From Desulfobacula sp. (GTDB lineage Bacteria; Desulfobacterota; Desulfobacteria; Desulfobacterales; Desulfobacteraceae): DNA of 6,341 nt. The stretch spans positions 1 through 6,341 of the forward strand of contig JAOZRF010000169.1 of the NCBI GenBank assembly GCA_029940245.1, in the 5' to 3' direction. Shown piece by piece: positions 1 to 5,102 of this stretch. Made by a program: the position numbers and the translations under genes. The notes below the pieces were generated by a model. The model made no database searches. It worked only from the letters and a program-made list of their open reading frames with translations, and was not told the origin of the DNA. Position 1 is the first letter of the stretch. Each line of letters begins with the position of its first letter.

Positions 1-136
1 CAAATGCCGAATTACGTGTGACCTTCAGGTTATCCAGTGGATTAACCATTCCCCGGACGGCTGATTCGGCCTGCCTAAATGTGGCCCAAGTTCTTTTATC
101 GGTTCTAAAATATATGTAAAGTTTATTTGTGTACCA
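1..136. other. No convincing gene; possible decayed sequence
   Basis: No plus-strand frame stays open through this stretch. Frame 3 is open from base 3 to a TAA at 117-119, and frame 2 has a TGA at 62-64. It lies where the missing N-terminal part of the Fic-like remnant at 137-268 would be expected, so it may be eroded fic sequence, but I cannot show recognisable Fic residues here. The minus strand is open throughout (see rejected items). Confidence 0.3.
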
Positions 137-268
137 ATGAGAAATAGCCGCATTTTCGAGCATGTTCCTCAGGAAGAGCTCACCAAGTACATCAACTCCA
201 AACCAACCGGAAAGTACGCTCGAAGGATCTGGTTTTTCTATGAGTTCCTGGCCAAAAATAAAGTATAA
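137..268 (+). pseudogene. Remnant of a Fic-family protein (N-terminal segment)
   Basis: Reading from the ATG at 137 gives 43 residues before TAA (266-268). The part HVPQEELTKYINSKPTGKY followed by ARRIWFFYEFL resembles a conserved segment that lies N-terminal to the catalytic domain in a large group of Fic (AMP-transferase) proteins, typically x-P-T/S-G-x-Y-A-R-R-x-x-F-x-Y-E-x-L, as recalled from the family. The catalytic HxFxxGNGR motif and the rest of the protein are absent, because the frame stops and is followed at once by the mazEF promoter. No Shine-Dalgarno site precedes the ATG. It is best read as a gene broken at both ends, perhaps by arrival of the toxin-antitoxin cassette. It could instead be a short chance frame, but the similarity is quite specific. 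Confidence 0.55.
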
Positions 269-274
269 ACTTTG

Positions 275-303
275 TTGACACATCAAAATATCAATGGTAT
301 TTT
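275..303 (+). promoter_or_regulatory. Sigma-70 promoter of mazEF
   Basis: A perfect -35 box TTGACA (275-280), a 17-nt spacer and a -10 box TATTTT (298-303, 4 of 6 consensus bases) place the transcription start near base 310, about 33 nt before the mazE start codon. The promoter sits only 6 nt after the stop codon of the Fic remnant, so mazEF appears to be independently transcribed. Confidence 0.7.
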
Positions 304-328
304 TTGTTTAAACAATGAGTATACAAAA
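302..328 (+). promoter_or_regulatory. Probable mazE/mazEF operator (palindromes at the start site)
   Basis: TTGTTTAAACAA at 304-315 is a perfect 12-bp palindrome lying over the expected transcription start. It is followed by the palindrome GTATAC (319-324). A wider inverted repeat, TTTTGT (302-307) and ACAAAA (323-328), spans the same interval. Type II antitoxins with an AbrB-like fold usually repress their own promoter through such symmetric sites, so autoregulation by MazE or the MazE-MazF complex is inferred. Confidence 0.55.
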
Positions 329-342
329 CAAAGGAGAACAAA

Positions 343-600
343 ATGGAAATGATTATTAAAAAGTGGGGCAACAGTCTTGCGGCACGAATTCCAATGCCTA
401 TCGCAAAGGCAATTGGGATTGATGTTGACCAGAGGATATCGATTGAGGCTGATAACGGAAGAATCATTATCACACCAGTATATGAGGATATCGTATATAA
501 ACTTGATGATTTATTAAAGGATTGTCCTGAAAAAGCAGTAAAATCAGATGGCTATGACAAAGCGTGGTTAAACGATGAACCCGTTGGGAAGGAGTGGTAA
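343..600 (+). CDS. mazE: MazE-family antitoxin (AbrB/SpoVT fold)
   Basis: This 85-residue protein is the labile antitoxin of a MazEF type II pair. It should dimerise, bind the operator just upstream, and block the MazF ribonuclease with its C-terminal tail. Residues 1-45 match the MazE DNA-binding fold: the opening IIKKWGNSLAARIP is the family signature, followed by the hydrophobic beta-strand stretch ISIEADNGRIIITP. The acidic, Trp-containing tail (residues ~70-85, WLNDEPVGKEW) resembles the segment that wraps around MazF in E. coli. The start is well supported: AAAGGAG at 330-336 lies 6 nt before the ATG. Its stop codon overlaps the mazF start (TAATG), as is common for pairs whose dosage must be coupled. 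Length is close to E. coli MazE (82 residues). Confidence 0.93.
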   Translation: MEMIIKKWGNSLAARIPMPIAKAIGIDVDQRISIEADNGRIIITPVYEDIVYKLDDLLKDCPEKAVKSDGYDKAWLNDEPVGKEW

Positions 601-932
601 TGTATATTCCTGAACGTGGTGATGTGGTATGGACAAACTTTGACCCTGCCGCCGGTCATGAACAAAAAGGGAAAAGGCCTGCTTTAATTCTTTCCTCTGT
701 CAATTTCAATAAAGTCTTTGGTCTGGCCCTTGCAGCACCGATCACAAACCGCGTTCGTGGCCATGCCTTTGAAACTGATTTAAATGAACTGGATATTAAA
801 GTTAAGGGTGTTGTTTTATGTCAACAAATCAAAATGATTGATTTTAAGGAGCGGGGGCTATTGTTTGCTGCTAAAGCTCCAAGGCAAGTTGTAAAAGAAG
901 TTTTAGGTAAAGTAAGGGCCATTTTGGCATGA
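600..932 (+). CDS. mazF: MazF-family endoribonuclease toxin
   Basis: This is a PemK/MazF-fold toxin that cuts single-stranded RNA at short sequence motifs and stops growth unless MazE holds it inactive. The protein has 110 residues from the ATG at 600 (E. coli MazF has 111). The N-terminal ERGDVVWTNFDPAAGHEQKG segment followed by RPALILS is the family signature. E21 and R26 align with E24 and R29 of E. coli MazF, and T49 in APIT aligns with T52, so the active site looks intact. The later GVVLCQQIKMIDFKERG block matches the conserved VxLxDQVKSID-like region. I prefer the ATG at 600 because GGAG (591-594) lies 5 nt before it and it overlaps the mazE stop. A GTG at 594 in the same frame would add two residues (MV), as in E. 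coli MazF, and cannot be excluded. The cleavage motif cannot be predicted. Confidence 0.93.
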   Translation: MYIPERGDVVWTNFDPAAGHEQKGKRPALILSSVNFNKVFGLALAAPITNRVRGHAFETDLNELDIKVKGVVLCQQIKMIDFKERGLLFAAKAPRQVVKEVLGKVRAILA

Positions 933-933
933 A

Positions 934-1028
934 CAGCAAACAATTTTTCTGCCTCCGAAATTGTACACCTGATAGCCTTTTATAACAGGCAATCAGCAGA
1001 AATTTTTGCTGAAAGCGGCTGATGCCGT
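934..1028. other. Dense inverted repeats after mazF (possible terminator or structured 3' end)
   Basis: Immediately after the mazF stop are several hairpins: ACAATTT/AAATTGT (940-946/958-964); CTGAT-A-GCCT/AGGC-A-ATCAG (969-978/987-996, one mismatch, 8-nt loop); TCAGCA/TGCTGA (993-998/1007-1012); and CGGC-TGAT-GCCG (1016-1027). There is also a long-range pairing of CAGCAAA (934-940) with TTTGCTG (1005-1011) and TTTCTGC (946-952) with GCAGAAA (996-1002), enclosing the second hairpin. The structures are partly mutually exclusive. TTTTT (1003-1007) follows the main hairpin but lies inside the outer stem, so this is not a textbook intrinsic terminator. Ending mazEF transcription is the simplest role. 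Confidence 0.45.
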
Positions 1029-1067
1029 CTTATCATTGTTCACTATGATGAACTATTATTTTTTAAA

Positions 1068-1087
1068 AAATTAGCTGAAAATTAGCT
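1068..1087 (+). repeat. Direct repeat AAATTAGCT, 11-bp period
   Basis: AAATTAGCT occurs at 1068-1076 and again at 1079-1087, exactly 11 bp apart, about one helical turn. The second copy ends on the first base of the TTGACA -35 box at 1087. Same-face repeats at a -35 box are typical of a regulator site, but the bound protein is unknown. The IclR protein encoded at 5103 is one candidate. Confidence 0.4.
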
Positions 1088-1115
1088 TGACAACTACACG
1101 ATAATGATATTTACT
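1087..1115 (+). promoter_or_regulatory. Candidate promoter of the molybdenum hydroxylase operon
   Basis: A perfect TTGACA (1087-1092) is followed after 17 nt by TTTACT (1110-1115, 4 of 6 matches to TATAAT). Nearby alternatives such as TACTAT at 1112 are offset from the best spacing. Transcription would begin near 1122 and leave a leader of ~120 nt before the ATG at 1242. A second weaker option lies closer to the gene: TTGTCA (1164-1169) with TATGAT (1185-1190), spacing 15, giving a leader of ~45 nt. Confidence 0.5.
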
Positions 1116-1144
1116 ATTTTTTGTGTTCGTCATTATGAATATGA

Positions 1145-1172
1145 TGTTGGCATTGATATATTCTTGTCAACA
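1145..1172. promoter_or_regulatory. Inverted repeat, possible operator in the hydroxylase leader
   Basis: TGTTGGCA (1145-1152) and TGTCAACA (1165-1172) form an inverted repeat with 7 of 8 matching positions and a 12-nt spacer. The right arm contains the reverse complement of the TTGACAA at 1087-1093, so three related half-sites surround the likely promoter. The right arm also overlaps the alternative -35 box at 1164. A regulator binding here could control the operon; which one is inference only. Confidence 0.4.
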
Positions 1173-1241
1173 TATCGTTTTTTATATGATAGTGCAATGG
1201 ATTATCAAATCATTTCCATTAATCAAAAGGGGGAAAATTTT

Positions 1242-2123
1242 ATGCTGTTACCCAAATTTGAATTTTATGAACCAACCTCCATCCAACAGGCCATAGAATT
1301 AAAAAAAAAATACCAAGGAAAGGCAAAACTGCTGGCAGGGGGAACAGATCTTCTGGTCCATCTTAAAAAAAAACTGATCACCACAGACCACATCATTAGT
1401 CTGTCAAAAATCAAAGATCTGTCTCAAATCAAAGAAGAGCGTGATTTTATTGAAATCGGCGCCTGCGTCACCATGTCCCAGCTTTCAAAATCAAAGGTCA
1501 TTCAGGAAAAATTCAGTGCCCTCAAGGAAGGGGGAGATAACCTTGGCAACCATTTGATTCGAAACAGGGCAACCATTGGCGGGAATGTCTGCGGTGCAAG
1601 CCCTGCTGCCGACACTCTCCCGGCCCTCCTTGTCTACCAGACCCAGGTCCTTTTACAAGGCCCGGACGGCCGGCGCAAAGTGGCCATTGAATCTTTTTTT
1701 AAGGGTCCAGGTAAGACTATAATCAAAGATGATGAAATCCTGACAGGATTTGAACTGCCTATTCCGCAAAAAAATTGTGGGGCACACTATATTCAGCTGG
1801 GAAAAAGAAAATCATCTGAAATCAATGTCGTGAACGTGGCTTCGTTCATTGAAATTAATCCAGGTAATAAAACCATTAAAAACTGCCGCATTGCCCTGGG
1901 AGCTGTTGCTGCAACGCCCATCCGGTCGTTTTTTGCAGAAGATGCATTAAAAAACAAAACGGCAGATGAAACGGCGTTTTATGAAGCCGGAGAAGTTGCC
2001 CGGCGCAAAGACTGTAAACCCATTGATGACTTCAGGGGTACGGCAGAATACAGACGGGCCATGATTGGTGTCTTGACCAAACGGACCCTTGAAACAGCCT
2101 ATAAACAAGCAATGGCCCAATAA
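1242..2123 (+). CDS. FAD-binding subunit of a xanthine-oxidase-family molybdenum hydroxylase (CoxM-type)
   Basis: This 293-residue subunit carries the FAD that passes electrons from the iron-sulfur subunit to an external acceptor. The PCMH-type FAD fold is shown by AGGTDLL (residues 32-38), which grips the FAD pyrophosphate, and by the second flavin motif TIGGNVCGASPAADT (111-125). The C-terminal part (from about residue 180) with LGAVAATPIR matches the CO-dehydrogenase flavoprotein C-terminal domain. The start at 1242 is chosen because AGGGGG (1228-1233) lies 8 nt upstream and the protein begins MLLPKFEFYEP as in the family. The frame stays open back to 1104, but that part is AT-rich promoter sequence. 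There is no room for the ~40-residue [4Fe-4S] insertion found in 4-hydroxybenzoyl-CoA reductase beta subunits. It is the first gene of the operon, 19 nt before the FeS gene. Two long A runs (A10 at 1301-1310, A9 at 1365-1373) lie near its 5' end. Confidence 0.9.
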   Translation: MLLPKFEFYEPTSIQQAIELKKKYQGKAKLLAGGTDLLVHLKKKLITTDHIISLSKIKDLSQIKEERDFIEIGACVTMSQLSKSKVIQEKFSALKEGGDNLGNHLIRNRATIGGNVCGASPAADTLPALLVYQTQVLLQGPDGRRKVAIESFFKGPGKTIIKDDEILTGFELPIPQKNCGAHYIQLGKRKSSEINVVNVASFIEINPGNKTIKNCRIALGAVAATPIRSFFAEDALKNKTADETAFYEAGEVARRKDCKPIDDFRGTAEYRRAMIGVLTKRTLETAYKQAMAQ

Positions 2124-2142
2124 AAAAAATCAGGAGAATCCA

Positions 2143-2631
2143 ATGAAAAGGATCATCAATTTAACGATAAATAAAATAATATATGAACACGCGGTTGAAG
2201 TCAACACAACCCTTGCCGATTTTCTCCGATATGAGCTTGGACTGACCGGCACAAAAAAAGGATGTGACACTGGCGATTGTGGCGCCTGCACTGTTATCCT
2301 TGATGGTGATACGGTCAACTCCTGCCTGGTTCTTGCTGTTCAGGCAGACGGCGCAGTCATTGAGACCATTGAGGGCTTAAGCAATGAAGACGGACTTCAT
2401 CCATTACAGCAGGCCTTTGTTGAAAAAGGCGCTATTCAGTGCGGCTTCTGTTCTCCAGGGGTGATCATGTCTTCCAAAAACCTTTTGGATAAAAACGACA
2501 ATCCAAGTAATCAGGAGATAAGAGAAGGTCTTTCAGGTAATCTTTGCCGATGTACAGGATACACCAAGATCTTTGAAGCTGTTTCATCTCAATGCTCAGA
2601 TAATAAAGGAGGCTCCCATGGAAAAATTTGA
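2143..2631 (+). CDS. 2x[2Fe-2S] subunit of the molybdenum hydroxylase (CoxS-type)
   Basis: This small electron-transfer subunit (162 residues) links the molybdenum site to FAD. All eight cluster ligands are visible. C41, C46, C49 and C61 (GCDTGDCGACTV, then SC) form the plant-ferredoxin-type cluster. C100, C103, C135 and C137 (QCGFCSPG and GNLCRCTGY) form the second cluster in the four-helix [2Fe-2S]-binding domain. Length matches the family (150-170). AGGAGA (2132-2137) lies 5 nt before the ATG at 2143. The frame is open further upstream to 2089, but that part overlaps the end of the FAD gene and has no ribosome site. The 3' end overlaps the large-subunit gene by 14 nt, and the Shine-Dalgarno site of that gene lies inside this one, so the two are probably translationally coupled. 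Confidence 0.95.
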   Translation: MKRIINLTINKIIYEHAVEVNTTLADFLRYELGLTGTKKGCDTGDCGACTVILDGDTVNSCLVLAVQADGAVIETIEGLSNEDGLHPLQQAFVEKGAIQCGFCSPGVIMSSKNLLDKNDNPSNQEIREGLSGNLCRCTGYTKIFEAVSSQCSDNKGGSHGKI

Positions 2632-4978
2632 TGTCATTCGCAGTTATGCACCTCGACTTGATGCTCCTGACAAGGCAACGGGAAAAGCAATCTTTACAGA
2701 TGACATCTCCCGGCCGGGAATGCTTTATGGTGCCATGCTGCAAAGTCCCCATGCCCACGCAAAAATTATTTCCATTGACACCTCAAAAGCTGAGAGACTT
2801 GAAGGTGTTAAAGCCGTCATAACATCAAAAGAAGCCGGGACCATTAAGTACGGCGTCAGCCCAGCCCGTTATGATGAAACGGTTTTTGCCACTGATAAGG
2901 TTCGGTATGTCGGCGATGAAATTGCAGCCGTTGCCGCCACCACCCTTGAAATTGCACTGAAAGCAGTAGACTTGATCCAGGTGGAATACAAAGTGCTGCC
3001 CGCGGTATTAACGATAGAAGATGCCATGAAAGAAGGCGCGCCCCAGCTCCATGAAGAATTTGCCGGCAACCTTTGCGCCGAAGTGCATCAGGAATTCGGA
3101 AATGTGGAAGAGGGATTCAAAAAATGCGATATTATTAAAACCACAACCATGAAAAGCAAACGACAGGACGCTGCCTTTATTGAGATGCAGGCCTGTCTGG
3201 CAGAAATCGATAGAAGGGGAACCCTCACCTTGACCACTTCAAGCCAGGTCCCTCACTATGTTCAAAGAACCGTTGCCATGGTTCTTGGCATGGACGTTGG
3301 AAAAATCAGGGTTATGAAGCCTTACGTGGGAGGCGGATTCGGCATCAAAGCGGCTGCGAACCACCAGGAACTGGTTTGCTGTATTCTTGCCAGGATGTTA
3401 AACAAACCGGTTAAAATGAATTTTACAAGAGAACAGGTTTTCAAATATGCCAGAGCCCGTCACCAGTTCACCCACGTCATTACAACGGGTGCAAAAAAAG
3501 ATGGAACCCTGGTTGCCCTGAAACACGAATGCTACCTGGATGGAGGCGCCTATACCAGTTTTGGTATTGCCACGGTATATTATTCCGGAGCCCTTCTTTC
3601 GGGTCCCTATAAACTTCCGAATATGAGTTATGATGGATACAGGGTATATAATAACAAGCCCGCATGTGGTGCTCAGAGGGGCCATGGTGCAGTAATTGCC
3701 CGGGCAGCCTTTGAACAGCAAATGGACATGATTGCCGAAGAGATCGGCATGGACCCCATGGAACTTCGTATCAAAAACATGATGAATGCCGGTGATACCA
3801 CCTGTAATGACCTGAACATGAGCTCCTTTGGCATGTCGGAATGCATTGAAGCGGTTCGCGAAGGCTCTGACTGGGACAAGAAAAAAGGCACTCTGCCCAA
3901 AGGCAAAGGGATTGGAATGGCCTGCGGATTTTTTGTATCCGGCGCGGGATTCCCCATTTATCGCTCAGATACCTTCCACTGCACTGTTATTTGCAAACTG
4001 ACAGAAGACGGCGGTGCAGCCCTTGTTTACACGGCATCTGCGGAAATCGGCCAGGGTTCTGACACTGCTTTTGCAATGATTGTGGCCGAAGCCATTGGTA
4101 TTCCACTGGAAAATGTCCGACTGGCTTCCGGTGATACAGATATGGGCGTCGATCTGGGCGCCTATTCCAGCCGGCAGACCCTCATGACAGGACACGCCGC
4201 AAAAGAAGCCGGAGAACATGTCAGACAACAGGTACTGGAAGTTCTGGCGACGCAGCTTAACACGCCTGTAGAAGAGCTGGATATCAAAAAAGGATTTATC
4301 GAATTCAAAAACAAGACCCCTGATTTTTCCGCTTTAAGAACGCGATATATCAAAGAGCACAGGGGGTGGACCGACAACCCGGATTCGGAAAAACTCACAT
4401 TTAAAGAAGCCTCAAGAATCGCTTTTCTTGAAAAAGGCTCCATTGTCGGGACCGGAAAATACCGACCCCACTGGCTTGGCGGAAAATTCAAAGGGGCGGC
4501 TGTTGGCACATCTCCTGCCTATGGATGCAGCGCCCAGGTGGCAGAAGTCACTGTTGATATTGAAACCGGACAGATCACCATAGACAATATCACAGATGCC
4601 CATGATTGCGGAAAAGCAATCAATATGAACTCGGTGGAAGGCCAGATGCAGGGATCAATTTCCATGGGAATCGGTGAAGCCCTGCACGAAGAGGTTATTT
4701 TTAATGACAAAGGTGAGGTGTTGAATAATGATCTGGCTGAATATAAAATCGTGACCTCCATGGATATGCCTCCAGTCAAAGCCATTGTGATTGAAAGTGA
4801 TGAACCCAATGGGCCCTTTGGAGCAAAAGAGGTGGGCGAAGGTGCTATCATGCCTACCATTCCTGCTATCTTGAATGCCGTCTATGATGCCATCGGTGTC
4901 AGAATCAGTGAACTGCCCCTGACCCCGGAACGGGTTTATAATGCCATTCAAGCGTACAAGGAAAAAAAGAGCGCATAA
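2618..4978 (+). CDS. Molybdopterin-binding catalytic subunit of the molybdenum hydroxylase
   Basis: The 786-residue large subunit holds the molybdenum cofactor and hydroxylates an unidentified substrate with oxygen from water. Residues ~15-125 form the aldehyde oxidase/xanthine dehydrogenase a/b hammerhead domain; the rest is the two-part Mo-binding domain. Visible motifs are SSQVPH (208-213), GGGFG (238-242), QRGHGAVI (353-360), EIGQGSDT (476-483), GDTDMGVDLGAYSSRQ (505-520), HDCGKAIN (662-669) followed by EGQMQGS, and VGE with E741, which aligns with the catalytic glutamate of the family. The ATG at 2618 has AAAGGAGG (2605-2612) 5 nt upstream. It lacks AYRCSFR, the active-site loop of form I CO dehydrogenase. 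RGHG replaces the usual RGFG of xanthine dehydrogenases, and AVI stands where TPQ or similar is common. An aromatic acyl-CoA, purine, N-heterocycle or aldehyde substrate are all possible; none can be chosen. Confidence 0.94.
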   Translation: MEKFDVIRSYAPRLDAPDKATGKAIFTDDISRPGMLYGAMLQSPHAHAKIISIDTSKAERLEGVKAVITSKEAGTIKYGVSPARYDETVFATDKVRYVGDEIAAVAATTLEIALKAVDLIQVEYKVLPAVLTIEDAMKEGAPQLHEEFAGNLCAEVHQEFGNVEEGFKKCDIIKTTTMKSKRQDAAFIEMQACLAEIDRRGTLTLTTSSQVPHYVQRTVAMVLGMDVGKIRVMKPYVGGGFGIKAAANHQELVCCILARMLNKPVKMNFTREQVFKYARARHQFTHVITTGAKKDGTLVALKHECYLDGGAYTSFGIATVYYSGALLSGPYKLPNMSYDGYRVYNNKPACGAQRGHGAVIARAAFEQQMDMIAEEIGMDPMELRIKNMMNAGDTTCNDLNMSSFGMSECIEAVREGSDWDKKKGTLPKGKGIGMACGFFVSGAGFPIYRSDTFHCTVICKLTEDGGAALVYTASAEIGQGSDTAFAMIVAEAIGIPLENVRLASGDTDMGVDLGAYSSRQTLMTGHAAKEAGEHVRQQVLEVLATQLNTPVEELDIKKGFIEFKNKTPDFSALRTRYIKEHRGWTDNPDSEKLTFKEASRIAFLEKGSIVGTGKYRPHWLGGKFKGAAVGTSPAYGCSAQVAEVTVDIETGQITIDNITDAHDCGKAINMNSVEGQMQGSISMGIGEALHEEVIFNDKGEVLNNDLAEYKIVTSMDMPPVKAIVIESDEPNGPFGAKEVGEGAIMPTIPAILNAVYDAIGVRISELPLTPERVYNAIQAYKEKKSA

Positions 4979-4987
4979 ATAAGCGCC

Positions 4988-5095
4988 ATGAGATATATAC
5001 GGCAAACCATACTTCCCCAAATCGATACCAGCGGTCAGGCAAAACTATTTGCATCATCTGTCCTGATCGCCGGTACCGGCGGCCTTGGCGGATAG
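4988..5095 (+). pseudogene. Truncated N-terminus of a MoeB/HesA/ThiF-family adenylyltransferase
   Basis: From the ATG at 4988, 9 nt after the large-subunit stop, 35 residues are encoded before TAG (5093-5095). MRYIRQTILPQIDTSGQAKL followed by SSVLIAGTGGLGG matches the start of E1-like enzymes: (R)YxRQxxLPxIxxxGQxKL, then VLIxGxGGLG. These proteins adenylate the C-terminus of ubiquitin-like sulfur carriers. MoeB does so for molybdopterin synthase, so one beside a molybdoenzyme operon makes sense. The sequence ends just after the GxGGxG nucleotide-binding motif. The remaining ~200 residues, with the catalytic Cys and zinc-binding Cys pairs, are missing in every frame, replaced by the start of iclR. 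No good Shine-Dalgarno site precedes it (AAGGAAAA at 4958 is too far), so any translation would depend on coupling to the upstream gene. A deletion joining two genes is the likeliest origin. Confidence 0.8.
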
Positions 5096-5102
5096 ACAAA
5101 AA

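Noticed and set aside
1..283. Minus-strand open frame from ATG at 283 running off the left end (94 codons without stop)
   Set aside because: Its codons lie exactly opposite those of the Fic-like plus-strand frame, an arrangement that tends to keep the antisense frame open. The protein shows no family I recognise, and no clear ribosome site precedes it. It is longer than chance alone would favour, so a search with the full frame would be decisive.
934..1028. CRISPR array or integron attachment site after mazF
   Set aside because: The inverted repeats differ from one another, there are no regularly spaced direct repeats, and no integrase core-site pattern is evident.
1149..1166. Sigma-54 promoter (TGGCA ... 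TTG) near 1148-1166
   Set aside because: The GG at 1149-1150 is followed 10 nt later by TT instead of GC, so the required -12 element is missing.
1104..1241. N-terminal extension of the FAD subunit from the ATG at 1104 (or 1197)
   Set aside because: The added residues do not resemble the family, no Shine-Dalgarno site precedes these ATGs, and the stretch contains promoter-like and operator-like sequence. The ATG at 1242 has AGGGGG at the right distance.
1093..1241. Molybdenum-cofactor or other riboswitch in the hydroxylase leader
   Set aside because: The leader is AT-rich and its only notable pairing is the TGTTGGCA/TGTCAACA repeat. I see no multi-stem conserved aptamer-like core.
2089..2142. 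Upstream start of the FeS subunit at 2089
   Set aside because: It overlaps the end of the FAD gene and has no ribosome site, and the added 18 residues are not part of the family. The ATG at 2143 has AGGAGA.
2573..2617. Upstream start of the molybdenum subunit at 2573
   Set aside because: It lies deep within the FeS gene without a ribosome site. AAAGGAGG at 2605-2612 clearly serves the ATG at 2618.
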